Source of the DNA: Ciona savignyi
Lineage: Eukaryota; Chordata; Ascidiacea; Phlebobranchia; Cionidae
Direction: 5' to 3'
Assembly (NCBI GenBank): GCA_000149265.1
Contig: CH002510.1
Span: 767,969-831,968, forward strand
DNA: 64,000 bases
In this document: piece after piece, positions 12,730-24,800 of the stretch
How the letters are laid out: each line of letters starts with the position of its first letter
How positions within the stretch are numbered: the first letter of the stretch is position 1
Position numbers and translations under genes: made by a program
The notes under the pieces: model-generated
Database searches by the model: none
The model's input: only the letters and a program-made list of their open reading frames with translations
What the model was told of the DNA's origin: nothing

Positions 12730-15700
12730 TCAGAAATAGTTGCCGTTAAACCATTTGTGGCTCATAAGGTCTTCTGCATAAGGACGCAGCTCCTTGTCAA
12801 CGAATGTGATGGAAAGAAAAGCCTGTGAACAAATGAGTAGGTAAGCACTGTCAAAAAAACAATAAAAATATTTTTTTTATATATTTAAAAATAGACTAAA
12901 AAATTAGAGAACAACAAATTAGTTTATACAAAAAACACTATTTACTTTTGCTTCATTAGAAACAGCAGGTGGAAGTTGTGGGGAAGTTGGCTGTGTGACA
13001 ATCTTGAAAAGTGCAGCCATGGCTTCAAATTCGTACCACGGCGGTCTTGTTGTCAGCATCTCTACTACTGTGCATGCCAAACTCCTGTAATGATCATCGA
13101 AAATAGTATACAAAGCAATGGCTTTAACAAAATTATGCACATGACAACAAAAAAATATGTTCCAACTCAATTTATTATACCAGTGAGTTTAGTTAACTTT
13201 TATATTTAAAAAAAATTCCTTTCGGGTTGAAATCAACGAAACAGTGCAATCATCACATACCATATATCGGCTCTCCTGCCGTAACCCCTGCCTTCAATTA
13301 CTTCTGGACTCATCCAATATGGGGTGCCTGTCAAATTGAGGGGTTAAACTTCACAACATAAATGACATAACATTATACTTACCCACTACTGTTTGTCCTG
13401 ACGAGGTAACAACGGTTTGCAACTTCTTTGCAGCACCAAAATCACCTGGTTAAATTTGGATTGGTAAGTGCATATAGCAATGATACTTATGTTAAGTTGG
13501 ATTACGGCTATGTAGTCCGTTGTGTAATGGAAACATAGCTATATATATATCATTAATTGAATCCACTTGGTATAAGCCATAACGTCCGCCCTTTATAACG
13601 TCTAAACTATACATTTGATACCATGTTAAATCTTCTAAATATTAAAACAATAGTGTAACTACATTTTAGAGGTAGTTTTATTACTGAACAATAAATAAAT
13701 GGTACACAAATCATGAAAACCTTGTTGAATCAAAGTTAAAACCATAAATGCAGCACAGCAGTTGTTCATGTGTAAAGACCCTTACAGATGAAATTGCAGA
13801 TGAAACCACTATTTTCACAAAACCCACATAGGTAGTTGAATAGTGTGATTTGCATTCAACTTACCAAGCTTAACGTTGCCAGAAGAGTCACGTAGAACAT
13901 TTGCACCTTTTATATCCCGGTGAACAATATGATATCTGTGTAAGTAGACCAAACCCTCGAGAATCTGGCGAGCATACTTGCATGTGACTGGCTCAGTGAG
14001 TGCTCCATACGCTTTGATCTCATCTTTCACCGAACCCTGTTTTTTCACCGAACACAAAGTGAGCGGTTAAAAGTGTTTAAATGAATTGAATTATGAAGTT
14101 GTTGAATAATCAAGAACTCACCATAGCAGTATTTAGCTAATAAAACAATGATTTTTAAATGCTGAAAAAACAATTTTTTAAAAGTAATTGAACTTATACA
14201 ACAAAAAATATTTTAAATAGACTTTTTAATTATGCATAAATTTTAATAAGGCTACACCTTCTGAGTTTTGAGAATATTTTTTACACGCAGATCAATGAGA
14301 AATGATACTACGCAACGACTTGTATAATCCTGGTGGAGTCAATTCGAGACCACATAACTCGGCAATGCTAGGAGTCTTTACTGAATTGATCTGTTACGTA
14401 TACATTAAAAATTTACATGACTCCTGCTAACAACAAAATATTGCTTCTGGTGGCAAAGCTTCTTTAATCTCACACATAGATAGGGAAAGAGACAACCTAC
14501 CCCTGGCATGAACTCCATAAAGATAGAGAGTGTGTTGGAATCCTCCGTACAACCGTAATACTGGACTATCTTCTCATGTTGCAGTGAACGCAGAAACTCT
14601 ATCTCAGTCTGCAGAGCTTTGATTTCCTGTAACAAACATTATGAGAGTGTGCATTGACTAAAGGTTATAAAAATTCGTTTGATAAACAAAATGTTGAAGA
14701 TTCCTACCTTGGTAGCATCACTGTTATCGGCGAGAATTTCAACTTGTTTTACAGCTAATTCTCTACCAGTATCTGCATCATATGCAAGATATACTTTTCC
14801 AAATGCACCATGGCCAAGAACTTTGCCTTTCTTCCAATTCGATGGGGCTTTGGGGGCTAGAAAAGAAGGCGCACAAGGTTTTAATTATTTATTTTTAATT
14901 GTAAATGCAGTATAAAGAATGTCATTGGTTGCATTCTTTTTAGGTATTGCTTATATTATTGACAAAATAATGAAACAATAAAAAGTATACCGGTAAAAAC
15001 GTTAAAAAATGCTGAGCAATATCAGTGTAGTTTATGCTACTCACATTTAGAGCAAGGTGCTAGCAGAGGGTTGAAGCCGGCATCAATAGGAACAAAGTCG
15101 CTTCCACTTTTCCGGTTGTGGATTTGCTGGTTGGAACCTGGGTGTATTGGAGTGTATGGTTGGATTTGGTTTAAACCCAGGTACATTGATATATATGATT
15201 GAATTTGATGGTTTGGAGTTGGCTATATTAATATTTATGGTTGGATTTGATAGTTACAACCTGGGTATGTTAGTTTGTACAGAAAACAAACCCTGTCACT
15301 TCTAATGTGTGTGGTTTGTATGGGTTAGTTTGTGATGTTAAACTCACAAGGGTTAGAGATATAGGTATATCCCATGACCCGAATTACTACCAATTCAAAT
15401 TACCAATTTGAAAGTGCATAAACAATTGTACGACAATGTAAAATGCCAATGGAACAATTTTCTATTTCATATTCAGCAATTTTATAATGTTATATCATGG
15501 AATTTTAAAAAATTATATTCTAAAATTTCTAAATAAGATAAGTAATAACAATTTCCATTCTTTACTGGGTAACGATTATTCATTACTTTTAAAGAACTCC
15601 AGAAAACTTACAAATTTATTCCAGAAACATCAATTATTTCAAATGAAAATTAAAGTTATTATCATTACATAAAAGGAATGAAATACTAGGAAAAATTTTG

Positions 15701-18700
15701 TAAAATACGTTAATTTTGTAAAATGGGCTATAATAGCCCTAATGTATTAACCCTAATACAATACTAAAATATTATGCACTCGCATGTGCATACCAGAAAA
15801 GGATCCCGTTGTAGAAACTTGATTATGAAGATCTTCCAGTTCCAAGCCACTGCTGGTGCTACTACAGTTGGATGACCTAGGTACACAAAGTTGTTTTCCA
15901 CTTAAATCATTAAAACTTGTTTTTCAAAAGTGCACAGCGTAGGTATTGCAGAGAAGATCCTTGCAGCAAAACCTTCATTAATATTTTATGTGGAATTAAC
16001 TGAACCAAGGTGCAGGTCAATAACCTCTTCGGGGATTTACGATTTGTCCAATAATATGGGCAAGCCGCAAGAACCTAATTGTTTGTTTACTTTCCACCTT
16101 TCGCAAACAATGGGGTAAGAGGAAACAATCCCCCATTAATAAATTTACTTCAAATTACAACGTACATAAAATAAAGAACATGGAAGCGAAAAGGATTTTT
16201 GCAAACTATCTATCAATTAACTAAGCCATTTGTACCAGTTTAGTACAGACCAAGGCAATTTGCTTTTATTTGTGATAAACCTATTAATCCAATGTGACCA
16301 ATCAAACCATCGTCGTGTTGTTTGCCCAAAGACACAACCGACTAGTTAGCGGCTGGATTCGCTGGCTTCCCAATGAAGGTTTGTCGCATTACTAAGAAAG
16401 CTACACCCCCAGCAGATACTCACATGATGTTGGTTGATGCTGAGAAATGGGAATGACTTGGAAGGAACCGAGCATTTTGTATGGACGGCCTTATACGTGG
16501 AAATGACCGGGAATCTAAACATATCAACATATTAAATTTTCTCAGTTTAAGTACTTATTTATAAATAAGTAGGTTATTGTATTATTATTGTAATATGCCT
16601 TTTTTAATTATAATAAAAAGATACAAAATACTGGAAAATCACTAGAAATTTAAGTATAATACTGATTTCTGACTAGGCATCTTTACAAACTATATTCAAT
16701 ACTAAAATGTACCTAGTACCAAAACACACAGGCATAATTTATCATATATAAGCAAAAGTTACACATGAACAAATATATCATTTGTCATATATTCTTATAC
16801 TAAGTAAACAAAATATCATCCCCTACTTTCCAACTTTCTCTCTTCAACGGACATGTTCTGAGCATGAAGCCTGCGTGGGTATGTCCCCCCTTTCCGATGC
16901 ATGGAGGGTGAGGTTTCCATATCCTCATCGGGGTAACCTGCTCCACGTAACCCCGACTGCCATGATTCCCTGAATACATTGCATTTAAATGTATTTACCA
17001 TCAAGAATAAAGGAATATATAATTTCTTAATTTACAATAATATACATAAGTATATATAATATTTGTAATCTGTTTAAATGAAATTATTTGATAAAAATAA
17101 CAAAATTATATTATTTTATATGCTGTTCGTATATTAATTACACTTATGTAGCATTAGTAATCCGGTTATTAAACAATTAAAATATATTTGTTACAAAATT
17201 ATAAAAATTTCAGTGATCTGTAGAAGGAATTTAAAATAAACGAAGTGATATGAAAGATAACCAGAAATGTTGTGAGAATATTACATACAGTGGTACTTAA
17301 CACCCTTAGGCTTGTACTGAGAAATGAGTAATAAAGTATGACACATATTGAAGACTACTAATTGGTATTACTGATGACACACAGCTACCTTTACTTTAAC
17401 AAGGAATTGTATATCAAAATTATTTTAAATGGCTAAGATTGTCATGTAATGATGTAAATGATACATTAGTAATTAATTACCACACAACATGATCAAAACT
17501 TACAAGAGGTGGGCTAGAAGATATTCTTTTTGTATTAAATTATAGATATTAGAGCTACTAGCACAATTCAGCCTTTGGCAAGCTCTAATAATACACCGGT
17601 CCAAAGATCAGATTGTTACTTCTTATAACCAATTGTTTGACAAACTTACTTGAATTAAATGACAGATAATGTAAGGTTTCAAGACACAATTGTAATTTGA
17701 TAACTTACATTGCAATTTGTGGGCTGGATAATGAACTATCTAATGAAGTGGAACTGCTGTATGCCATGGAAGGAGGGCTAAACATCTGAAGAAATAAAAC
17801 CAGAGCTATAAATTCTAAACTGCTACATACCGGTACATAATTAGTATTTAAAGACTATTTCTATTATATTATATGAAATGACCTTGATGTTAGCAAAACA
17901 AAAAGAAAGAATATGACATGACATACCAGCATATGTTAAGGATGCAGCAAGTGCACTTGATGCAAGATTTTTAGACCGTGACGCAAGGGTTAAAAAAGTA
18001 CAAATAACGTATGACGTCACAGTTTAAAAATACACAGACAGCGTTAGACCTCATTTTGAAAATGAGCAGAGACGTGATGCCTTTTAGAGAAATATGTTAA
18101 GTCAGGAATTGTCGATTATGGTGGTTTATACACAAACCAGGCATGAAACTCCAATCTTTGTGTTATATTTGGAAGCTATGCCCATTGCTAACTTTTTGCA
18201 TTGTGTGTTTAATATCTCGGTAACGACACATGAATTCCTATACAGCTGATACAAAAATGTTTTAATCACAATAAACACATATTAAGGTGGCCACTAACAG
18301 TTCTTTAATCACAAGAATACAAAAATGTTAAAATCTGTTTTAGTACCGTACCGTGGTGTCTGGTATGAACTCTCCTTCGCTGTTTAGTGATGTGCGTGAA
18401 CCGCGGTGACGTTGAATGATCTTATCATCGATTGTTCCAGGCGGCGGGGAATACCGATGTTTACGCTGCTGATCCACAGAACGTCGCTGTGGGTTTGAAG
18501 AATTCATTGTAACACACAATGTTGCATTAATTGCTTAACTTCTTAATAAAAAAATATTATTTTATATACTGCAAACATAGATTAAAAGATATATTTTTGG
18601 TTTTCAAACCTGTGTTGGAGATTTTAATCCTGGGGGCTGGGGTTCGGCAAAGGGTGATGAAAATGGTTTGTTGTATTCAAATGACCCAGGGGAGGATGAA

Positions 18701-19896
18701 GAGTGCGCTCTAGTGGTCGGAGTGTCAGATTGCCATGAGGGTGGAGAAGATGCAACAACCTTTCAGAAGTGAGATTCATAATTTTAACTTGGCTGTAAAA
18801 CATGGTGCATATATAGCCCTATGATAATTTCAATGTAAGCTTTGTCCTTCTACCTATTTATCATTGTTTGCATATTGGAAACGTAACAATAGTTATTTTA
18901 ATATAATATGAGATGTTTCAGGAATTGTGATAAAAAGTCATTTAGTTATAGTGCAATATTAACAAAAAAGTCCCTTTATTATACACAAACATTAGCCATC
19001 TTACAAGTTCCACTAAATGAATTTTCAAGTTTCTCAGGTTACTGCTACGGTCTAGTAGTTCCATTACTTTGTCCACGTCTCCTTGATTATGAAGTGGAAT
19101 CTGCAACTAAAAATAAAATGATTTAGATAGCCGCAAATAATCAGCGATTATAAAGTTATGAAGCATTTCTAATTTGAAAAGAAGCATTTTAACACAAATG
19201 ATTTGTGTATAAAATAACCACCTCATTGTGTCCTCCTGTACAAAACAGCATGGAGAGGGGCTTTCCGTAAATTCTCTTCACGGTTACTTGCAGATAATCA
19301 AATGTCAGGGGCCTAGGCATCTGCACAATACGCCGTTCGCTTTGAAACTCAAATTTTACCCGAACGCCCTGAAAATAAATTGCAAGAATTTTTAATACAC
19401 TAACTTAACTTTAATTTTGGACACCCAAAAATGGTCAAAATAATGGCCTCAAAGACAATAAATCTTACATTACATTGTTATTTTATAAGCATGATCTACC
19501 CATTTCGTGTGTATACCATTTTATCATATATTCATAAACTTCAGGGAAACAAATACTATTTAACCCTATAAATGCATGTGCTGTGTGAAGTTGAAAAACA
19601 CGTTTCTGCTACCTTGCAATTCTAGTATTAATAAATGTTTTATTTTAAAATACAATTTATTTGTACAATAAGTTATTGAGATATTTTGATTAAAAACTTT
19701 AAAAATCAACCATAGTTAATTGCTTTATATGATAATATGGTACAAATTAAAATACAATTGATTTTTTAAATAATATTAGACTAAAACAATACAGATAATA
19801 TTGTAAATGTCAGCTTACTTTAGGCTGTTTAGCCTTATCCTGCAGAGCAGCGAGATCATTAAATATTGAGTTTAGAGGGTCGTCCATCGGATTCAT
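12730..19896 (-). CDS. MAP3K2/3: MAP3K2/3 (MEKK2/3) serine/threonine kinase, 17 exons
   Basis: Upstream kinase of the MEK5-ERK5 and stress MAPK cascades. Exons: 19896-19819, 19368-19222, 19100-19005, 18759-18610, 18486-18352, 17785-17709, 16969-16827, 16514-16424, 15876-15794, 15137-15045, 14856-14708, 14626-14501, 14036-13865, 13445-13383, 13327-13261, 13084-12946, 12822-12730. All phases agree and give 1,902 nt (633 residues; human paralogues are 619-626). N-terminal PB1 domain is about residues 27-107 ([37 protein letters not shown]). Conserved linker blocks RKGGTYPRR and SFPRIR match MEKK3. Kinase domain: GHGAFG 379-384, Lys401, HRD 495-497, DFG 515-517, GTPYWM 535-540. The stretch between DFG and GTPYWM is two residues shorter than in human MEKK3. 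One gene here seems to represent the vertebrate pair MAP3K2 and MAP3K3. Confidence 0.96.
15128..15290. repeat. Degenerate intronic tandem repeat
   Basis: Overlaps the start of MAP3K exon 10 and runs into the intron upstream of it. Imperfect copies built on TATGGTTGGATTTG and ACCTGGGTGTATTGG/ACCTGGGTATGTTAG recur about every 60 bp. Confidence 0.45.
16255..16375 (-). repeat. Degenerate SINE fragment
   Basis: Intronic. TTGCCCAAAGACACAACCGA and CTAGTTAGCGGCTGG match the inner part of the tRNA-derived SINE seen elsewhere in the window, in minus orientation. Confidence 0.4.
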
Positions 19897-21046
19897 GGTG
19901 ATATCTAGCAAGTATACTTTATATTGTGCACATCATCTAACGTAACCACACCATAGTACTGCTAAGTCACAATACATCCCTGAAGATAAAATTAATTTCC
20001 TATGAATTCAACATCTCTTTGCATAATTGATCACGCAAGTTCTGATTAAACTTAATTTCAACCAAAAAATTACACAAATACTGCTTGTCCATTTCACAAA
20101 GTGCTTTCTACTACAAAGCAAAAAGCATGGATAATAAAACACAACACTGTTTTATACCATTACTGCAATATGTGGTTATAATCGTAAATAGCAAAATAGG
20201 AAAACCTCATTCATAAATATTAAAATACAAGTTGTAAAAAAGTAGTAGGATACCATATTGTACTTTATTTTAATCGGAATAGCACGGAACTGATTTTATA
20301 TTGTGAATTTGATACAAGAATTCTTGCATTGAATGTTGTTTGTGTATATGCTAATGGACAAATATTGATTTTAAGTATTAAAAGATGAATGGTTTGATTA
20401 AACTACTGTAAAAACTTGAAACTACAGTTAGCTGCCACTGTATTGCAATTAGAACTGTTGAGCAAAAGATTGAGGGAATGTTCAGTTGTTTACAATCAGA
20501 GTAATAGTTAGTATTTATGATAGCATTTGTACTAAGGCACACATAGCAGTAAAGCACTTACTTACACATTAGTAAAAGAGAAACCAGACACTACATTTCA
20601 ATTAATGACAAAAATTGTTTGTTTGTTTTTTGCTTAAAGGTAGTGCATATAGAGACAACATGATGGTAAAATTACCATCATGTTGCGAATGTAAAACATT
20701 TATTTATTGCATGGTACAATATGTAAGCGAAAATAGGTAAATACTTTCAGGTAATTTAAAATAAAAGTTTGTAAAAATCGCTTAGGAGATTATATTATAA
20801 TACTAATAAACTAGTATATTGCACAATAGTGTAAATAAAAATATTGTATATATATAAAATGTGTAGCCTAAGTGTAGTACAAATTCCAAATGAATAAATT
20901 CTAATTTAGTTGTGCTTGTGCTGTGTATACATTTATGACATAGGCACTTATAAGTCAGGTACCAGTACAGTACATATATATAAAAAACAATAATTATTAT
21001 CCACGAACTGCATAAAATAATGAAGATTTAAACTAAAAAAAACTAG
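19897..21046. other. Intergenic, MAP3K promoter side
   Basis: No gene seen. AT-rich; contains the 30-bp palindrome at 20656-20685. On the minus strand this is upstream of MAP3K2/3 and downstream of the first SLC17A9-like gene. Confidence 0.5.
20656..20685. repeat. Perfect 14-bp-arm palindrome
   Basis: CAACATGATGGTAA and TTACCATCATGTTG are exact reverse complements separated by 2 bp. Could be a DNA-binding site or a small hairpin; arms are too short for a typical animal microRNA precursor. Confidence 0.85.
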
Positions 21047-22348
21047 TTAAATTAGTTTTTTTGTGGTACCCCATATTATAAAGACAGTGGCACCCAATAG
21101 GTTAACTATGGCACATATGCTAAAAATATGAACCCAAGTTCCGGTAGCATTAAGTGTGTACCCAGTCAAATATACACCTATGAATGAAGTCACAGCCCCA
21201 AATGCATTCATAACCCCAAATACTGAACCAGAGTGCCCTGGGGTTATGTCTTGAGGGTTGACTAGTGCTCCAGTGTGATGAAATGCTTGAAATGATACAG
21301 CAAGGCCAGCACACAACACAGCCGACCAGAATGTTTTGCAGTGAGGCAGTACAATAAGAAAAGTGGCACTTCCGCCCATTGCAATACACTGGTTAAATTT
21401 TCGAATAAATGTCATACCAATTTTGCTTTTGATCATATGCTCACATAACCAACCAGAGAAGATGCTTGAAGGAATAGACATAATCCATGGAACGACATTG
21501 TACACCCAACCTTTTTCGTCCGGGAAATGCTCGTGGAAAAATGTGGGGAACCATGACACCATAACAAAGTAGGAATTGCTGTTACACAGGTGGGCAAACA
21601 CAACAGACCATACAGCAGCTTTGCTAAATATAATTCTCCATGGAAAGATACCATGACTGGATGATGATTCAGGCCGGAAATGTAATTTACTTTCCAATAG
21701 TATAGGACTAATGTTCTTTTGCTTGTTGTTAATGATCCACATAAAATAAGTCCAAAGTAAAGCGGTTAAACCTAAAACTTGGAAAACCCGTTGCCAACTG
21801 TAGTGCTCCAATACTATAGAGCCCACACTACCACAAAGTAGGGAACCAAAGTTTCCTGCTGAAAGAATGACACCCATCGGAAATGATCTTTCCGTTTGCG
21901 GAACTTTATGAGACACAAGGCTCATAATGGAAGGGTAATGCACCCCTTGAGTTACACCTAAACCAACTCTAACTGCGGTAAGAATAAATATTGAGCTGCC
22001 AAACATTGTATAAAAATGTGCGATACTTGGTGTCATCAAAGTCATCATTGCCCATGCAACAGCAGCAATAAAAATTACTTTATCCCCACCAATTTTGTCC
22101 GCAAAATATCCACCTAAAACTTGAGTGGTTACATAGCCCCAGAAGAAAGATCCCATCACAGCACCGAGATCTGCTTTGTTCCATCCATATTCTTTGGAAA
22201 TTGCTGTTGCGCATACAGGCATTGCAACACGAGCAGCATACAGTATGGCACTCAAAACAAAAAGGTTTATGGTCCAAATTTTTCTGGCTTCCTTCGGCCA
22301 ATACGAAAAAGCGGTTTCATATGGTTGAATCTCATTCTGATTTTTCAT
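21047..22348 (-). CDS. SLC17A9: SLC17A9-like vesicular nucleotide transporter, copy A (intronless)
   Basis: Major facilitator superfamily, SLC17 family; SLC17A9 (VNUT) loads ATP into secretory vesicles. The single uninterrupted 433-residue ORF has the family's usual length and about 12 membrane segments. Diagnostic matches to SLC17A9: AARVAMPVCATAISKEYGWN with the TM1 arginine, FFWGYVTTQVLGGYFADKIG, GVTQGVHYPSIMSLVSHKVP, SWFPTFFHE, GWVYNVVPW, NPQDI. No splice sites interrupt it. The next upstream gene on this strand is a second intronless copy (23154-24497), so this looks like a retrogene that then duplicated. Nucleotides 22077-22238 are nearly identical to the partner copy, far above the rest of the pair, which suggests gene conversion. 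Other SLC17 phosphate or organic anion transporters are a less likely alternative. Confidence 0.88.
   Translation of the reverse strand: MKNQNEIQPYETAFSYWPKEARKIWTINLFVLSAILYAARVAMPVCATAISKEYGWNKADLGAVMGSFFWGYVTTQVLGGYFADKIGGDKVIFIAAVAWAMMTLMTPSIAHFYTMFGSSIFILTAVRVGLGVTQGVHYPSIMSLVSHKVPQTERSFPMGVILSAGNFGSLLCGSVGSIVLEHYSWQRVFQVLGLTALLWTYFMWIINNKQKNISPILLESKLHFRPESSSSHGIFPWRIIFSKAAVWSVVFAHLCNSNSYFVMVSWFPTFFHEHFPDEKGWVYNVVPWIMSIPSSIFSGWLCEHMIKSKIGMTFIRKFNQCIAMGGSATFLIVLPHCKTFWSAVLCAGLAVSFQAFHHTGALVNPQDITPGHSGSVFGVMNAFGAVTSFIGVYLTGYTLNATGTWVHIFSICAIVNLLGATVFIIWGTTKKLI
22077..22238 (-). repeat. Gene-conversion tract, copy A side
   Basis: 162 bp differing at only 3 positions from 24181-24342, while both flanks diverge sharply. 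Encodes the TM1-to-TM3 region. Confidence 0.85.
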
Positions 22349-23153
22349 GTTAAAAAACTACAGCAGGATTTATTCCTAGAGATTATTTAGTTCCAGACTC
22401 CAGTTTAACTAGATTTGTGCCGCACAACAAAGGGCACAAACCAAACCAAAAAACCTGTTAATTAAATTTAAATAGCAACAATCACTTGTTTGAAAATTAG
22501 AGCACACTGGATAATTCACCAAAATATATATTGGATCAATAAAAACACACATAACACACTTTGAAATCACCCAACAAATGCAATAAAATGAATTAAAACA
22601 AGGATAACTCTAAAGGTACATTTAGCCATATTTACCTGAAATTTGTGAATTACTATCAGAAAGCTCAAATTGTTAATTTAGGTTTAGAAATAAGTAACAT
22701 AATAAATAAAGAATATTATAGGTTTATGATTTTGCTGTCGGTTTACTTTAAACCAAAGTATAAATAAAACAAAGCATACAGAAAGCATATTTAAGGCATT
22801 GTAAATTTTCTAAGTAGCTAAACTATAAAAAATAAATAAAAAGATTTTATTAGTTTGATATAATTCAACAGTAGCTGTAAAAGTGTGACGTTTTTTATCA
22901 AAAATAAATATATTGCCTTGGGGCGTAATAGGTTTATTGATGGCATATTGTATACATATTGGGTACTTTGATAATACAGTATGTCCACATTTACTAAATT
23001 TCACAGTGTAAAATGTGATTAATATATTTAGATCAGAATACTGGTACCACATCACTAAATAATTATATTCAGTTTTCATTTAATAGTATCTGCACATAGG
23101 TAAAATCGTAATCTGACACGGTACAGAATGTTTGAGGGCAAATTACAAATTTA
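22349..23153. other. Intergenic between the SLC17A9-like copies
   Basis: About 800 bp, AT-rich, no coding signal or repeat recognised. Must contain the promoter of copy A and the 3' end of copy B. Confidence 0.5.
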
Positions 23154-24497
23154 TTATACAACTCGTTGTCCAGTACCCCATATAACAAATATAGCTGCCC
23201 CTGCTACATTTATAATTGCCATAAGTGTAAACACCAGTTCCCACGTGCCGGATAAATTTAGAATACACCCAGTCACATACACCCCTAAAAATGAAGTCAC
23301 AGCTCCAAAAGCATTCATGACACCAAACACTGACCCCGCATGGTTAGGGACAATGTCTTGAGGGTTCACAAGAACCCCACTGTTATGGAATGTCTGCATG
23401 GAAACTGCAAGCCCGGCATAAAATACTGCAGTCCAAAAATTTTCACAAAAGGTTAAAGCTATTGAAAAAATTCCACTGCCAACCATAGCAACAGTTTGGT
23501 TAAATTTCCTAATAAAAGTAATGCTTAGGTTGTTTCGTATAAAACGTTCACTTAACCAACCAGCGAAAATACTTGAAGGAATAGACATCATCCATGGAAT
23601 GACGTTGTACACCCAACCTTTCTCGTTTGGAAACCGTTCATGAAAAAATGTTGGAAGCCATGACAGAAGAATGAAAAAGCAATTGTTCATGCAGAAATGG
23701 GCAAAAATAACGGCCCACACTGGAGTTTTGCTAAATATTTTCTTCCACGGAACTGAGTCTGACTTTAATGGTAATAGAGGCTGAGAAAATACCATGCTGT
23801 CCAATGAAATTACATTGTTCTTAGGCTTTTTAGTACTGGCCCACATAACATATGTCCACAAAAGCGCAATCAACCCTAAAACTTGAAAGACTCTTTGCCA
23901 GCCATAGTGCTCTAATACTATAGAACCCACTGCGCCACACAACAATGACCCAAAATTTGATGCAGCAAAAATTACTCCCATTGGAAACGATCTTTCAGAA
24001 TCTGGGATTTTATGAGCAAGGAGACTTATCATGGAAGGGTAATGCACACCCTGCATAACACCCATTCCGACTCTTGCAACAGTTAAAATGAAGATTGAAC
24101 TTCCAAAGAAGGTGTGCATGTTTGCTATGTTTGGGGTAAGCAAGGTTATTGTTCCCCATGACAAAGATGACATTACTAGAACTTTATCTCCACCAATTTT
24201 GTCCGCAAAATATCCACCTAAAACTTGAGTGGTTACATAGCCCCAAAAGAAAGACCCCATCACAGCACCGAGATCTGCTTTGTTCCATCCATATTCTTTG
24301 GAAATTGCTGTTGCGCATACAGGCATTGCAACACGAGCAGCAAATAATATTGAAGTTAGTACAAAAAGATTGATAATCCATGTTTTTCTGTTTTCCTTGG
24401 TCCAGTATTTTCCCTCGCTTTTGTTTTCCGTTCTGTTTAAGTTTTTTTTTATACTATAATCCCGTTCGTAAAGGTTCATCTTCAGATGAACACGCAT
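23154..24497 (-). CDS. SLC17A9: SLC17A9-like vesicular nucleotide transporter, copy B (intronless)
   Basis: Second member of the tandem pair: a 447-residue intronless MFS protein with the same SLC17A9 motifs (AARVAMPVC, GVMQGVHYPSMISLLAHKIP, SWLPTFFHERFPNEKGW, NPQDI). By eye it is roughly 60-65% identical to copy A in protein, except for a block of 54 identical residues (residues 53-106 here, 38-91 in copy A). Two in-frame starts exist: ATG at 24497 and ATG at 24479 (MNLYERD). The second is closer to the conserved part, and the choice is open. The charged N-terminus differs completely from copy A, so sorting or regulation may have diverged (inference). Confidence 0.88.
   Translation of the reverse strand: MRVHLKMNLYERDYSIKKNLNRTENKSEGKYWTKENRKTWIINLFVLTSILFAARVAMPVCATAISKEYGWNKADLGAVMGSFFWGYVTTQVLGGYFADKIGGDKVLVMSSLSWGTITLLTPNIANMHTFFGSSIFILTVARVGMGVMQGVHYPSMISLLAHKIPDSERSFPMGVIFAASNFGSLLCGAVGSIVLEHYGWQRVFQVLGLIALLWTYVMWASTKKPKNNVISLDSMVFSQPLLPLKSDSVPWKKIFSKTPVWAVIFAHFCMNNCFFILLSWLPTFFHERFPNEKGWVYNVIPWMMSIPSSIFAGWLSERFIRNNLSITFIRKFNQTVAMVGSGIFSIALTFCENFWTAVFYAGLAVSMQTFHNSGVLVNPQDIVPNHAGSVFGVMNAFGAVTSFLGVYVTGCILNLSGTWELVFTLMAIINVAGAAIFVIWGTGQRVV
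24181..24342 (-). repeat. Gene-conversion tract, copy B side
   Basis: Partner of 22077-22238; see that entry. Synonymous sites are conserved too, so protein constraint alone does not explain the identity. Confidence 0.85.
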
Positions 24498-24589
24498 TAT
24501 TCACAAAATACTGCAAATCCTCCAAATCAACATCGTTCTATTATTTTTCAATCAGCTATCGGTACCAATCTGCGAAAACGCTATAATAC

Positions 24590-24800
24590 ATTAAAAGGAG
24601 GAAAAGAGGAAAGGCGGGAAAATGCTTACTAAAATTATGAAAACTTATTCTACCCCGGCTTTAAACAGTAGGCTTAACCCCATAACTCAAACTAACCCTA
24701 ACTCCAAGTACCCAACTTTAAAATAACTCTTATACCAAAATCTTTATTTTAGTGTGCGGTTTCTCGCCTTCCCTCTTTTCCTTCTTTTAGTTTCTCCCAA
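24590..24800. mobile_element. Telomere-like-core foldback MITE (copy 1)
   Basis: Purine-rich left end AAAAGGAGGAAAAGAGGAAA and pyrimidine-rich right end CCTTCCCTCTTTTCCTTCTT are imperfect reverse complements. The core has degenerate CTAACCC-like text. Same family as 28202-28417. No clear target duplication here, so the edges are approximate. Confidence 0.6.
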
